64,000 bases of DNA from Macrosoma leucophasiata (GCA_036365455.1 JAWQUS010000030.1:9238001-9302000); one strand, 5' to 3'; positions 22,357 to 35,300 are shown, counted from the first letter of the stretch. Notes: generated by a model from the letters alone, not told the origin. A program made the numbers and translations.

Positions 22357-24280
22357 CCCCTTTCCGGTTAGAGGGAATATTTTTCCCACCAAAATTTTTT
22401 TGTGTAGATAAACGATTTATTGTCCATATTTATTTTATAAACCTGGCAATATGAAATAGAGAAAAAAAAGATTTTTTCGTAATTTGACATTGACAGATTG
22501 AAACGTTTCTTTTCGACTGACTTCGGTTTGAATATACAAAACAGGTGTTTTTCGAACTTTGAAATAAATCAGTATATATCTTCAAATCCAACAAATATCG
22601 AAAGGTAAGTTCTTTTAAAATTTGATTATTTATCTATAGTAACTCATAATTGATAGATATTTTTGGTTTGTAATGCTCATAATTTTTTTTTTCGTGATTT
22701 TTCTTGGTGGGAATAATATTCCCTGTAACTAGTAATGGTTATTTGCTTGAAGCGAAGTAAATTTACTAAGTTTTTCTTGGTGGGTGTTTCAACGTCAGCT
22801 ACATACTTTTGCGTGTGGTTTTTTGGTGGTTTTTCTGCTAGAATGCTTTTTTGTTCATTACAGCTTGATAAAAATGAGCAAGGTACTGAAAAATCACGAA
22901 GTAGAGGCAGCATTACTGGAGATGTTCGATTTTCCATCTGACCCGAACCAATTGGAAGATGATAATGAATCGGATGAGGACGAAACTACGTACAATGCCG
23001 CGAAACTGCAGCGGATTTTACAGAGATCAATGAACCAGGTCTGCGATCTACTGAGGTAATTAGGGTTTCACCTCAGCCTTCTACTTCAAGTGCAGACATG
23101 CTCTGTAGCTACCCTGATAGGATTGAATGCCATCCAAGCCCACAGCCTGAACAAGGACAGAATCGTGAACATCAAGTAGTGAGGGCAATTGACCGTGGGA
23201 GGGGAAGAATATGTGGACGTGGTGCAAGAGGACGCAGTACGGGAAGGGGAAGTGGACGAGGAACAGGACAGAAAAGGAGAGCAAGAAAGAGTGGTAAAAG
23301 TCCAGATCGTGAGGATAGTGATTCTACAGATGAAAGCGATTCGGCAGAGCCCGAAGTAGATCTAGAAGAAAATGCTTCCGACAAAGACGAAGACATGTGG
23401 AAGAAAAGGTTGTGGACTGATGATAGACCAGAGCCTGATATCTTCGATAATATTCCCTTGACACCATCACGAATGTTACCCTCAAATGCCCGACCTATTC
23501 GTCATTTCGAAAAATTTTTTACTCCAGATGTTTTTGAATTGATTGTAGGGGAAACTAACTTATATGCTAGTCAAAATAGTTTCGTATAACCTTAGCCAGA
23601 GGGCTTATCGGAGGGTTTTCGTCCCGAAAACGTCGTTCTGAAGGAGTAAACTACATAGTTAGAAAGAAAGTTGCAGTTTCGGATAACTATCAAAAGTCGT
23701 TCCACATTCACATGATTGCTCCAGAAATTCGCTTTTCCAACGTTGGAGAGCACATGCCAGTTGATCTACAAACATATCAAAGATGCAGACATTGTAGTAC
23801 TAAAATAAAAGATAAACGGTCCAAGATAATGTGTTGCAAATGTGAAGTTCCATTATGCATAACGCCATGCTTTTTGAATTTTCATAGGCAAGCACCTGCA
23901 TAAGTATTCACCAAACATGTTCTGAGTTTCGGCGTCTAGCCGTATTCGTCACTCGTCGTTCAATTTACATTATTAAATTAGGTTTGCTAATTTTTATAAT
24001 AATGATTGCTAATTGTTGATTTTCATACCAATTATGTTTTCAAAGTGTTCATTTGAATATGTGTTGATTTATTTTTAAATAAAAAACATTATATAAAAAA
24101 ACAAATAGTGTCTTATTTAGCCGAAGTCTGCTACTGGTAGAGGGAATATTTTTACCACCAATACATATATACATATATATGTATTTTTTTATATACATAT
24201 TATTTTTAGGCACCATTAACAACCCAAAATTGAAATCAAATTCAAAAAACCTTGGCTAGATCGTTATGTCCGTTAAGGGG
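22357..24280 (+). mobile_element. piggyBac-like transposon, internally deleted
   Basis: TTAA flanks both ends (22353-22356, 24281-24284). The element begins CCCCTTTCCGG and ends, read inward, CCCCTTAACGG. A subterminal motif GAGGGAATATTTTT..CCACC appears near both ends (22371, 24133) and inverted at 22703. TTAA targeting plus the encoded protein pieces identify piggyBac. 1924 bp, shorter than a complete element. Confidence 0.9.
22874..23903 (+). pseudogene. piggyBac transposase relic lacking its catalytic core
   Basis: Three pieces lie in order. 22874-23059 is an acidic N-terminus (MSKVLKNHEVEAALLEMFDF). In another frame, 23098-23589 has an RG-rich basic region, then the start of the DDE_Tnp_1_7 domain (RHFEKFFTPDVFELIVGETN). 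From about 23600 a third frame has RKKVAVSDNYQ and the C-terminal cysteine-rich domain at 23712-23903 (CRHCSTKIKDK, CCKCEVPLCITPCF). The DDE core expected between about 23580 and 23610 is absent. With two frameshifts and no core it cannot be active. Confidence 0.88.
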
Positions 24281-24284
24281 TTAA

Positions 24285-25184
24285 AGACTTACAATTAATA
24301 TTGCTTGATTTAAAAAAAAAAACATACTTATTTAGGTATCACTTATATCATACAACTGATGTGTCAACATTTATTGTTTAACTACAAAACAATAAAAGTA
24401 CTAAACTATTGTTAACATTCTTATTTACGTTAAAAAAAACACCTACAAGTTATGCCTAACTTATATAATTATTATAACTGTATGGTGGTGCAATTGGATA
24501 CAATTAAATACTTACAATCTATTTTTAGAACCTGCTTGGATTGAAACCATGCACCATCAATCAAATTAATTGGATATAATAATGAAGTTAATGAAGTTTT
24601 TAACAGAGAAACAAGTAGGTACATAGGTATATTGTTTGCAAATTGGAATGTTTTAGAATAATATTTCATTCATCACAGTAAAAGAAAACTAAATTGATTC
24701 TAATCATATTACAAACAAATGAAGATTAATACCACAGACATGTTTATTGCTATTAAATAATTACAAATAAAATAAACTAAACCTATTTTAAATAAATAGA
24801 AAAATCTTCAACATTGGTTGTTTGTTTAGTAGGTAAATTTCAATTAATATTCATTGGTTACCCTAGATTTGATGACCATTATTTGGCTATGGATTTTATC
24901 TTAAAACACTCAATTACTTAGCCCTTTATTTCTCTCAGGCCAAATTAAATCTACAATTATTATCTATAATCATTCTTTTTTTTTTAAAAGGCAAAAGCAT
25001 ATCAATGTATCAATTTTCAAATTCTAAATTTCTATTATCAGAAAGTATAAATTTTCTAAGCATTGACTATAAAATATGATTCTCAGTGGGAACAATTTCA
25101 ACCCTCAACCAAACCTTTAATCAAACCATTAAACTATTTCCTGACACTTGTAAAATGTATTTCTAATACATGAAGACATTGTTA
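24285..25184. other. AT-rich intergenic sequence and 3' flank of the AIG1-like gene
   Basis: No ORF or repeat is supported. The right edge should contain the 3' UTR of the minus-strand AIG1-like gene. Confidence 0.4.
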
Positions 25185-25979
25185 TTATTTTGCTTTTTTC
25201 TTGCCAGACTTGACTGTTGATTCAACTTCTTTGTACCAAATAGATCTGTTAAGTGTCTCACCCAAGGTGTAAAGGCCAAATACAAAACAGAGGCTAAACA
25301 AATAAAAAAATACTCTAAGTGGCCAATTAAGTACAGACAGAATGGGATATACCCAGCTCCCAGTTTGGAAATAAATAACATGGACCCAAACTACATAACA
25401 TAACATAAAACTTGTTAATATAGAAAGGCCTGTTTTCCTTTGGGGATACATCCTGAAAGATGTGACTAGCTCAATAATTGTAAATAACATAATGTTAGAA
25501 TGCATCACATGATTCAACCATAGTGGAAAATATGCATCCATCATCTTTGGTAGGATAAGTTCCCGATCCACAGCATATATACCCCAAAAAGTTACACCAA
25601 CAAACATTGCCAAGGGGAATGCAAGCGCACTAAACAGTGTATCCTTAACTCTTCGCACTAATGGTTTCTGTGATGGTGTTGATTCATTATTACCCACAAG
25701 ATCATTAATTAGAGCAACTGTAAAATACACTGTCTGGAGCATCTGAAACACAATACAAACTTCATGTACTGAATTATTACTTTACAATAAAACAAATGAA
25801 AATTAACTGTTGTTTCTTAGAACTCTTACCGCGTTTAAGTAAGTCAAGTATTTAAACTTTCCTCCAAACGGGGTCACCGAAGTTGAAGTGCGAGGTATCT
25901 GGACGAACGTATAATCATAGTAACATCCGAAAAAAAATTGAACTGCTCCGACAAGATGAAAAACAACTTTCAAAACCAT
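25185..25979 (-). CDS. AIG1: AIG1/ADTRP-family multipass membrane hydrolase
   Basis: Two exons: 25830-25979 (50 codons from ATG, donor GCG|GTAAGA) and 25185-25742 (acceptor TTTCAG, stop TAA), giving 235 residues, close to the usual 230-240. The fold has about six hydrophobic segments. Family landmarks are GGKFKYLTYLN (41-49, including Thr46), FSALAFPLAMFVGVTFW, YAVDRELI, and PLWLNHVMHSN (123-133). In mammals, AIG1 and ADTRP are threonine-type hydrolases of fatty-acid esters of hydroxy fatty acids in membranes; their catalytic Thr and His lie in the two motifs present here. The C-terminus is lysine-rich (SGKKKAK), suggesting ER retrieval. Residue equivalence is by memory of the family, not alignment. 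Confidence 0.9.
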
Positions 25980-26074
25980 CTTCTCTAAATTTAGATTCTC
26001 TAATTACAGTTTTTAACTGAAAATAAAAAATTGAATACACCGCGACTCCTTGTCCTAAATTATAAAAGATAACT

Positions 26075-27850
26075 ATTTAAACTCGGAATTTTATTCGATT
26101 CCTGATTTGACATTTTCAGTGTTGCAACTGTGGTTGCAACGTAATGACAACTGCTAAAGTACTAAAGTATGTCTATTCTATGACTGCTAAATAGTGACGT
26201 TGCGAAATTAATTCATTAATTAATCGATACGAAAATGAAATATTTCCGAATCGATTCAGTTCGTTTATAGTATTATCTAAACAACTACTATTTTAGCGTA
26301 GTAATTTCGTTTTTCACGTACTTGTAGGCGTTGCAAATCATTATTTTTTCAGTAACCGTCAAAGCTTTTCGTAGACGTTTTTTTTTTCGTTGGGGACAAT
26401 GTGTTAACGTCTTTTTGTGATGTACTTGGCTGAGGATTCATTTTGATGGCAAGCCGAAACAAATAAATACACTTGAAGTTAAAGAAAACTAGCTATCTAT
26501 ACCCGGACTTTTAATTCGATTCACAATTTGACATTAGCTACTGTCACTTCGTAAAGTAATGATACTACATTTAACATAATAGTGATGGACTCAACAATCT
26601 ATAAAAACAATCGCGATTTTATGTTCATGTAATTATAATATTGGTGTCCCTGTTTTAAGATTTATTGATCGTTTTTATTGAAAAAAAACACATTATTATT
26701 CACAACAATTATTTATTTATATTAACCATTGCAATATTATCATCATCATATCAGCCATAGGACGTCCACTGCTGAACATAGGCCTCCCCCAATGACCTCC
26801 ATGCCGACCGATCGGAAGCGACGTGCATCCAGCGGGTACCTGTAGCCTTGACTAGATCGTCGGTCCATCTTGCAGGTGGACGTCCTACGCTGCGTTTGCC
26901 ACTAAATGGTCTCCACTCGAGAACCTTTCTGCCCCAGCGGCTATCGGTTCTCCGAGCTATGTGCCCTGCCCATTGCCACTTCAGCTTGGAAATCTGCTTG
27001 GCTATGGCAGCGACTTTCGTTTGCCTACGGATCTCCTCATTTCTGATTCGATCTAGTAGGGAAACGCCGAGCATAGCCCTTTCCATTGACCGCTGAGTGA
27101 CTTGGAGCTTTCGTACGAGACCCGTAGTGAGAGACCACGTCCCGGCCAATCGGCTGGCTGCAATATTGTATTAAAAGTTAATGTTAAAAAAAAACAAAAC
27201 TTATAATAAAAGAGCCTAGATAGCTAGTTTTTTTTAACTTCAAGTGTATTTATTTGTTTCGGTTTGCCATCAAAATGAATCCTCAGCCAAGTACATCACA
27301 AAAAGACGTAAACACATTGTCCCCAACGAAAAAAAAAACGTTTACGAAAAGTTTTGTCGGTTACTGTATAAGTAATGATCCGCAACGCCTATAAGTACGT
27401 GAAAAACGAAACTACTGTGCTAAAATAGTAGGTGTTTAGATAATACTATAAACGAATTGAATCGATTCAGAAATATTTCATTTTCGTATCGATTAATTTC
27501 GCAACGTCACTATTTAACAGTTATTTTATAGTGACGTTATATATATAATAGTTGTTTTTAATAACGTTGCAACACTGAAAATGTTAAACCAGGATTCGAA
27601 TTAAAATTCCGGGTATTGGCTCTTATTATTGTAAGTTTTGATAATAATATAATTGAAACAAAACATTAACTTTTAATAAAATATTGCAATGATTATTAAT
27701 TAATAAATAATTATTGTGAATAATAATGTATTTTTTTTTCAATAAAACGATCAATAATTCTTAAATCTGGCACACCAATCAATATTCTAATAACCTAAAC
27801 ATAAAATCGCGATTTAAAAAAATCGCGATTTTTTTAAATCGCGATTTTAT
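26075..27850. repeat. Large inverted/tandem repeat cluster (MITE-like) with LINE insertion
   Basis: Arm A at about 26085-26505 (CAGTGTTGCAAC..TTGGGGACAATGTGTTAACG..AACTAGCTATCT) is repeated inverted at about 27222-27610. Arm B at about 26640-26738 (GATCGTTTTTATTGAAAAAA..TTATTCACAACAATT) is repeated inverted at about 27650-27760. Order is A, B, A-inverted, B-inverted, so it is not a simple palindrome; several related elements probably inserted head-to-head. Unclassified. Confidence 0.65.
26739..27158 (-). mobile_element. 5'-truncated RTE-type LINE fragment with 9-bp duplication
   Basis: TGCAATATT flanks it (26730-26738, 27159-27167). The minus strand at 26751-27149 is open for 132 residues ending QQWTSYG and matches the C-terminus at 58520-58915 closely (SMERAMLGVSLLDRI, KLKWQWAGHIARRTDSRWG). 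The 3' tail is ATG/ATC-rich (CATCATCAT on plus), typical for this family. Recent, judging by the open frame. Confidence 0.85.
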
Positions 27851-27883
27851 ACCGCCAAATCATAGAGTTTTTTCTTTAGTTTA

Positions 27884-28076
27884 AAATGACATCGCTATTA
27901 CGCATATTGCCAATGTCAAGTAAAACGATATTTCGTATTTGTGTAAAAGCAGCGTTAAAGTTAGAATCAGTCAGTCAGTTAATTATTTATCAGTCAGTAA
28001 TTCGAGTAAAGCGATGGCTACTTTACTAGAACATTTACAATGAAGTTTTGGAGGCAACCTGAAAGGTCGTGTTTTA
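27884..28076 (+). repeat. Dispersed repeat family D, copy 2
   Basis: Matches copies at 4712-4885 (inverted) and 55145-55392. It sits just before the 3' end of an RTE-type LINE copy. Confidence 0.6.
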
Positions 28077-28129
28077 GGCTATTTCACACGGGCACTGTAT
28101 TAAACCTTTAACAAACAAAGTACCACTAA

Positions 28130-30245
28130 CTTCATTTAATATAACTCAAAAATACACCACGAAAACGAAATAAAAACCGAACACGAACGCGACCTTCACC
28201 GTCGTCGGCCCACTTCGTGAGGGGCCTGCCTACGCTTCGTCTTCCGGTACGCGGTCGCCACTCCAGAACTCTTCTGCCCCAACGGCCGTCAGTTCTGCGA
28301 GCTATGTGCCCGCCCACTGCCACTTGAGTTTCGCTATTCGGTGGGCTACGTCGGTTACTTTGGTTCTCATGCGGATCTTCTCATTTATGATTCGATCTCG
28401 CAGAGAAACTCTGAGCATAGCCCTCTCCTTTACTCTCTGAGTGACCTTGAGCCTTCTTATGAGGCCCATAGTGAGCGACCACGTTTCGGTCCGTATGTCA
28501 TCACTGGCAACACACATTGATCAAAGATCTTCTACTTCAGACACTTCAGTTATAACGCAGCTTCCCGAACGCTGCCCATCCGAGTTGGATTCGGCGATTG
28601 ACCTCTTTCTCGAAGTTAGACCAACCTAACTGGACCGTCTTTTTTGCAAAGTATGTTCCTTAATGAAAGACTGAAAGTTGTTCAGATTGACCGTTTGAAA
28701 AGACGGTTTTCAGGTTTTGCGCACTTAACACTACACCCTTTATAACAAAAGCTGGAGCCACCCCAATTATAATCACCAGGAATTGCCACAGGTGGACGTG
28801 CTGTCGTGTATAACTGTCCGTAAAACCGTTCGATCTCTTCTGCAAGCTCAGGTTTCGATGATACGATTCTGATGTCCTCTGTCTTCAGCTTAGTGATACG
28901 GCTTTGCCCTAAAGACAGATCTTTGGCGAACACTTTAGAGCCCTTGTACCGCTATATGGCTGCTTTAATATTATCACTATTAAAGTGCCGAAGGTCGCGA
29001 GTCAATGACTTCGAGATCTGTCTGTTGAGCCGCCTGTACACAAAAGCATCTTCACAGGACTACAGAACCATACCGCGCCTCCACCATGAGCTTGAGAGTT
29101 GGGCTGGAGATCTTTTTGGTTTTATTTTGTGGATGGATGGAAGGCTGTTGTGAGTGTGTGTTTGCAGTTCAGTGAAATCCTCTGAACATTACTAAATCTT
29201 ATGTTTTTAATTTAATTTTGTGTATTTTTTTTTGTTTTGCTACGACATGTATCCGAGTTAGTTAGTGTAATTAGACTTGTTGTCCGTTCTAGTTAACTAT
29301 AAATAAATAAATAAATAAATTCGTAGGGCGGGTCTTGAAAAACAGAACCCGCCGTGCGGACAGTTTCCACGAACCTGTTATTGTAATCGTCCACATCTAC
29401 GCACTCACTCAGGCATTCAAAGCGATTTTGTAGCTCGAGTTGAAAGCTCTCGGGGTTTTGGATTTGGGCAGGTGCTGGGCGGAGCGTAGACTTCATTAGA
29501 CGGGATCTTTCGATCTTGATCTTTATACTCAGTGTGCCTCTTACCATTCGGTGATCACTCCCGGTTTTTACCGAATTGATCACAGAGACATCACTGAATT
29601 TATGCCGCCTCGTGGACATAATGAAGTCTATCTCATTTTTAGTCGCACCATAAGGACTGATCCAGATACACTTCCGGCACGCCCGCTTCTTGAATAAAGA
29701 GTTCATCGTGAAGAGGCTCTCTTACTCCATGAAGTCAGCCAGAGTCTGGCTCGTCGCCCATATCCAAATCGTACTACTTTCAGCTCATGATCACCTCGAA
29801 AGCCCATTTTCGCATTGAAATCCCCCATGACAACGTTGTGGTGGCCCAATTCAAGTTAATAAGATAATTGTTGAAATTATAGATCAAAATAAAATTTGAT
29901 TAATTGGATAAAATTGAATTCTTTGATTTTTTTTATTGGTGGGTCATCGAACTATGTATGGCTCTGGAAATGTCGTCATACATAGTTTCTACACTTTCTA
30001 CCTCATCATCGGAGTGTGCGGAGGTAGGGGCGTCGCCCTCCCGGAAATAGAGCAGGTTATCAGACTTGAGGGTTATCGAGTCCTCCCCCTGTCTTCGGAC
30101 TTCCGATAACCCTATAATGTGCCATCGTAACCCGCTCAATTCTTCCTCCAGTTCTATGACTTTCTCGTCAGTCCGCAGCGTCAGGCATCTCTCGGTGATT
30201 CTTAGCACCCCCTCCCCTGCCGTTACCATGACCGGTACCACCATG
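28130..30245 (-). pseudogene. Degraded RTE-type LINE (endonuclease-RT), minus strand
   Basis: In minus orientation the pieces follow ORF2 order. 30244-29933 is an endonuclease part (GLSEVRRQGEDSITLKS), jumping to a deleted PTSAHSDDEV block. 29706-29293 has TKNEIDFIMSTRRHKFSDVS and SDHRMVRGTLS. 28933-28660 is the start of the RT region (FAKDLSLGQSRITKLKTEDI). 28517-28132 is the C-terminal tail (WSLTMGLIRRLKVTQR, GHIARRTDGRWGRRV). Most of the RT domain is deleted. An AT-rich stretch (29855-29930) and an (AAAT)n run (about 29302) interrupt it. Same family as 55800-58960. Confidence 0.8.
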
Positions 30246-30507
30246 GTCAGGAATAGCGTAGCTACCGGGGACTAGGGGCCGTTGTGTTTTGGTGTGACTC
30301 ATTTGGGGTGATAATCGCTACGCTTGGCATGCGGGTTGGTGATCGCAGTGGCGGCAATTTTATCACGGGACGCTGCTGCCCATCCTGGATACTACTACAG
30401 CCATGGTTTGACCGCCATTCTTCGGTTGACCAGTCAGTCAACTAACAACTAGAGGACGAAATGTTGATAACTAGTAGTTATGTTTATTAGAAATCTAGAT
30501 ATAGATA

Positions 30508-30660
30508 TAGACCCACACAGAGACCAAGGTCAAAATGCAGATGTGTTACCACTCCTGAGGCCTAAGCTGTTATGACTCTGTGCATGAAATTACAGGGCGG
30601 TACATTACCATCTGGCCAGAACACGTTAGTGCTGAACACTACTATTTAGCGGCAAGTATA
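30508..30660 (-). repeat. SINE-like repeat, family S
   Basis: ACCCACACAGAGACCAAGGTC..GGCCTAAGCTGTTATGACTC..ACACTACTATTTAGCGGCAAG keeps the family order in reverse. Confidence 0.65.
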
Positions 30661-30744
30661 AGGAGTAACTTATACTGTGCTTCGGCTTACTTTTATCACA
30701 TCTCCATACAACCATACATACATACATATCTACATACAAATAAA

Positions 30745-30885
30745 TAGAATTTGAGTGTCTCCGATTTTGACGGGACTTTCACTGGCAGATAGCTGATGTA
30801 GGCTACTTTTATACTAGCTGCGCCCTACGATACTAACAATCATATTTTTCTCATGTGGACGAAGTCGCGAGCACAGCTAGTTTGA
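30745..30885 (-). repeat. Dispersed LINE-3'-end-like repeat, inverted copy
   Basis: GATTTTGACGGGACTTTCAC, CTGGCAGATAGCTGATG and GACGAAGTCGCGAGCACAGC mirror 945-1110. Confidence 0.5.
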
Positions 30886-31193
30886 AAATAACATAATTTG
30901 TACAAGTGTTAACACTGGGGGCCCAGAAATGTATGGAACAGTATCAGTCTCCTTTATATATATATATAAGCCCGCCCGTAGTACAGCCTAATGATCGAAA
31001 CGATCTTACTTCACTTCCGAATCCTCTGAATTCTTGATACAAGCTTTGTTTGGACACAGTTTACACCATAGATTTATTATCTACGTTTACACCCTCTCTC
31101 AGAACTTCTGACGCATCCTTTACCCATAATGTTGATGCAGAGCTCTTTTCGAAGATGTTTTTTTCAAAAATGGAGGTGCAAAATTACTGTATA

Positions 31194-31875
31194 ATCTAAA
31201 CCAGTGATTCCCAAAGTGGTCTATATCGACCCCTGGGGGTCTATGAAAACGTAAAAGGGGTCTGCGTCAGCGAAAAAAAAATTTGGGGGTCCATGAAATG
31301 AAAATGGGGGTCCACGATAATGGATCTCAACACATACACTGATAGTACCAATTTACTCACATCATACCAGTGATTCCCAAAGTGGTCCATGGGAGAAACG
31401 ATGGGGGTCTACGTAGGCGTGAATATGGGAATGTGATATAAATGTAGCAAGGACGGGGGTCTACAGAAACCTTAAAAAATTGTAAAGGGTCTACAAGAAA
31501 AAATAGTTTGGGAACCTCTGATCTAAACTAATATTATAAAGAGGTAATATTTTTTGTTTGTTTGTTTGTTTTGAATAGGCTCAATAACTACTGGACCGAT
31601 TTTAAAAATTCTTCCACTATTCGAAAGCTACATTATCCACGGGTAACATAGGCTATATTTTATTTTGGAAAAAATAGGGTTCCGTAAGACATTTGGGTTT
31701 TTCAGACACAAGGTGTAAAAATCAATTAGAAAAGTTACTCATTTTGCGTACGCTGCCTAATCTATAAAAGATATCGAGGATGACTTTAGGCTATATCTAT
31801 GTATAATCATCACGCTAAGACGAATAGGAGAGGGTAGGCAACATTGCACCGCACGAAGCCGGGGCGGGCCGTTAG
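31194..31875 (+). mobile_element. Helitron-like element family B, copy 2, split by a hAT MITE
   Basis: The family start A|TCTAAAC is at 31194-31201 and continues as TCTAAACTAATATTATAAAG at 31522 after a 319-bp insertion. It shares ACTACTGGACCGATTTTAAA and TTCGAAAGCTACATTATCC with copy 3. The 3' end GGGGCGGGCCGTTAG has CTAG changed to TTAG. Confidence 0.75.
31202..31520. mobile_element. hAT-like MITE inserted in the Helitron start
   Basis: Ends are CAGTGATTCCCAAAGTGG and AGTTTGGGAACCTCTG (inverted). The 8-bp direct repeat ATCTAAAC flanks it (31194-31201, 31521-31528) and is the first eight bases spanning the Helitron junction. A second copy of the left end occurs inside at about 31368, so part of the element is duplicated. 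GGGGGTC/GACCCC motifs fill the body. Confidence 0.85.
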
Positions 31876-32243
31876 TATCAAATACACAGAAAGGATAATA
31901 CACAGAAGTGGACCTAATTAAGGCACCCATTCAAACTGACGATTTGGTTGTGAGGCAAGCTTGTGGCGGAGCCCCGGGTTCGGCCCTGAACTTTAGAATC
32001 CCCTCATGGACTACTTTAAGGGATTATTAGGTACTTAGAAATGGGAAATAGGTAAATCCCTTCTTTTTCATCAATGAAAAAATAGGAGGGCACAGGCGTA
32101 GACTGTTTAGGGCATCAAGAAGTCTCAATCCAGCACTGTGTCCATATCACATTGACTCAGCTAAAGGTTAGAACTTATATGCTATATAGAATCAACTTAT
32201 TTGATGGTATTAAAACACAATCTACCAAACATGTAACTTTATC

Positions 32244-32249
32244 TTTATT
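32244..32249 (-). terminator. Poly(A) signal of DRC1
   Basis: AATAAA on the minus strand, about 80 nt after the DRC1 stop codon (32327-32329). Confidence 0.6.
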
Positions 32250-32326
32250 AAATTGCATCACCTTGAATAAATAGGTACGTGACATTTATGTTATTTACAA
32301 AATAGCCGCGAATAAAAGGTAAATAT

Positions 32327-35300
32327 TTATAACGGCGGTAATCTCGCAAAGGGGGTAGGAGCTTCGTCAGGCACAGGAGCCGTGAAGGATATGGTGGTCG
32401 GGCGGCCGTGTCGCACACCGGTCGGCAAGTCTGGCAGAGCGCCGCGCACCAGTCGCCGCAACGCTGAGTTGCGTTGCCGCAGCTGCACCACTTCCTCATG
32501 GAGACGTTCACGTTCTACAATGTGATATACTTTCTTAACAATAAAATAATATTATTTATTTAACGTATTCAGCGGTGAATGTAGAAGGACTTTGTAAGGA
32601 CTGCGGTGCGATGTTAGATGCTCCACTCACTACCTATCTCGTAAGGGATTTGGTATGAGGATACATTTACATTCATACAAACCTAACAAAATATAACTTA
32701 ACGCTTGTATTTTAGGCAGAGGAAGTAGGGTACACTAATTTGCATATACATCGACCTGTACCTATGCTTGTACCTTTTGATCGTACACAACCGTTGCCCT
32801 CTCACCCCACATGTACGGCCCTGTAATTTCCGGCACGGAGGCATAACACCTTAGGTGGAGGGAGTGGCAACGCATCTGCATTTCGACCTTGTTCTTTGTG
32901 TGGGTGTCTAAGCTGCAGTCATCACTTAACATCAATGTGAACTGCATGCTTGTGCGTCACTTCCATTACATTAAAAAAAACACACAAATCCACCAGATGT
33001 TTTTGAACTTAGTGATTAGTGGTGAGCTTTTTGGCATTATCAAATTGACGTGTCAATCATAGCCGTGATAATGATAATCCGTTCAATATTACTACTGTAA
33101 TAAGTAAAATCAAGAGTTTTTGGATAAACTTGTGATAACGTAAGTGAAATCTGCAATTGTCACCTTGTAATATTGGTAAATAATTATTCAAACCAGCGAG
33201 CAAACCGTCCCAGAATCTATCTTTTTCGGGTGGAAACACGTTCTTCCATTGTGCCCAATATTGCTCTATTTCATCACTCGTTAGCTTACGGGATGGAGTT
33301 GTAAAATCTGGTGATTTGACGTTGTCCCTGAAATAATATAATTTAGTAGTAAATATAATAGTAATATAATTTCATGGAAATTAAGAGTTTTATAGATAAA
33401 GATTCATTGTTTAGTTACTTACATAATATCATACAACGTTTGCTTATCAGGTGGCACAAAAGTTGACATGAATTCGCCCAAAGCGGTCAAAACCTGCATC
33501 GGTTCTATTTCTAAATGATGACCCACTGCAATTAATAAAATAATAATCCAAATAACTTAATTAAGCCATTTCGAAACGCTAATATATGTATAGGGTTCCA
33601 GTGTCCACCTTCCATCTATGCCAACCAGTGTTGACACGGTCAGAGGGCGAGTCTATTCTCGAATAGATTTAGGAAGATGTTATCAAACTGATATAGAAAG
33701 CATAAGAGCATAGGCAGAGGTAAATGCATGCATTCAAGCATACATGCAAATACCCACGATTCGCCGGTTACGTTTTTGGCCCATGTAACAGGTGGCGAGC
33801 CTGTTAACATCTCCGGGCACATTACCAAACATCGAGGTACTGGGAAATTGCCAGAAAATGGAAAAATCCCAATAGAACCAGAGATAAAGGACTTTACACC
33901 ATTATCTCTGATAACCCTCTACCCGGGCATCGAACTCAGGACCTCAGCGTAGTAGTAGTGGCCTGCTACCACTAGGCTACCGAGGCAGTTTAAATAAGTA
34001 AACAAAAACAAAATAGATAAAAAATAGTAAAAAATAAGTAAAGTAAAATATGATTAGTTTGACTTTAGTCTTTGTAATATAACCTACAGGTACAGAATGT
34101 GTTGTATGGGATATCGATAACTTAAATAAATACATAGTGAATCAACTTAATACGAACATGGGCAAAGAAAAGGATTAGATTTCATTTGAGTAACGAAGGT
34201 TGGTTGCGAGGCTACAGTCACACCGCGAGCACCACGACGTCCTGACCCGCCAGAGTCCGAGTGAGTCTCGGTCACCATTTTGAACTTGCTTTCTGAAAAC
34301 ACATTTTTTGTTGTTAAAATAACGATAACTAGAACGTAATGATCTAAAAATATCCCTCCTGTGCCAAAACTTATGCACCTTGAAGATCGCCACACTTTTG
34401 TATAATTTCATCCGCTTCTTTAATTAAAACTTGATCTTCTGGTGATAATTGATCAAGCGCTCTGAAAAAAAAATGCCCTTATAAAATTGGAATTTCGATT
34501 AAATTATCAAGAAATCATCTTTCCATTTTTCTTTTAAAAAATATGTATTTCACTAGTATGTGTTATTGCGTAAAATAATATAAAAACAATCATCAAGAAA
34601 ATTTTAAATATGGTAATTGTTTGCCTAAACCAAGTATTATTTCAATAATCTCTGCCTAAACATTAAAAAAATCTTCAGCTTCTAATCTGTCTAAAATTTG
34701 TTACCTATACTGAATAGTTTTACCTACCTGAATCCAATATGTGCTGATCGTGTGGTACTTGCTGACATGCTTCTTCCTACGCTGGAACGTGCGCGTGTTG
34801 ACGATCTATCAGCTGTGTGTAATATTTGTTATATTAATATGAGCATACAGTTTATATTGATTGTGCATAATGTAAGAAGCATCGCACGTGACGACCCCAT
34901 CGACTACGGAACAATGGCAATAAAACTGTTTTAGTCCGGTAGTAAATACAATAACGCAGCGACAATTCGCGATAAAACTACCTCCACTGAGACGCCCAAT
35001 GAGCATGCCAAGCGTAGCGATTATGGCATAATTGGCATATTAAGGCAAACCTTAGGCGGCCAACTTTCATCACTTTGAAAATAGCATGCGGGACTTTTTG
35101 TGGACAGATAGGGTGTGGTGAATGCGAAGTATGAAATTATAATAACACAAAACTTACGTACTGAACTCATTTATTTTTAAAATAGAATATATCACTAAAG
35201 TGACACTTTTTCAAAGAATTCAAAATGGAACAAAGCGATCACATACACACACACGCAAACAATTTTCAATTGAATTCTCACAATGCGTGTTGATATGTAT

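Noticed and set aside
28660..29153. Small plus-strand ORFs over the minus LINE copy
   Set aside because: Antisense shadows of the degraded endonuclease-RT gene.
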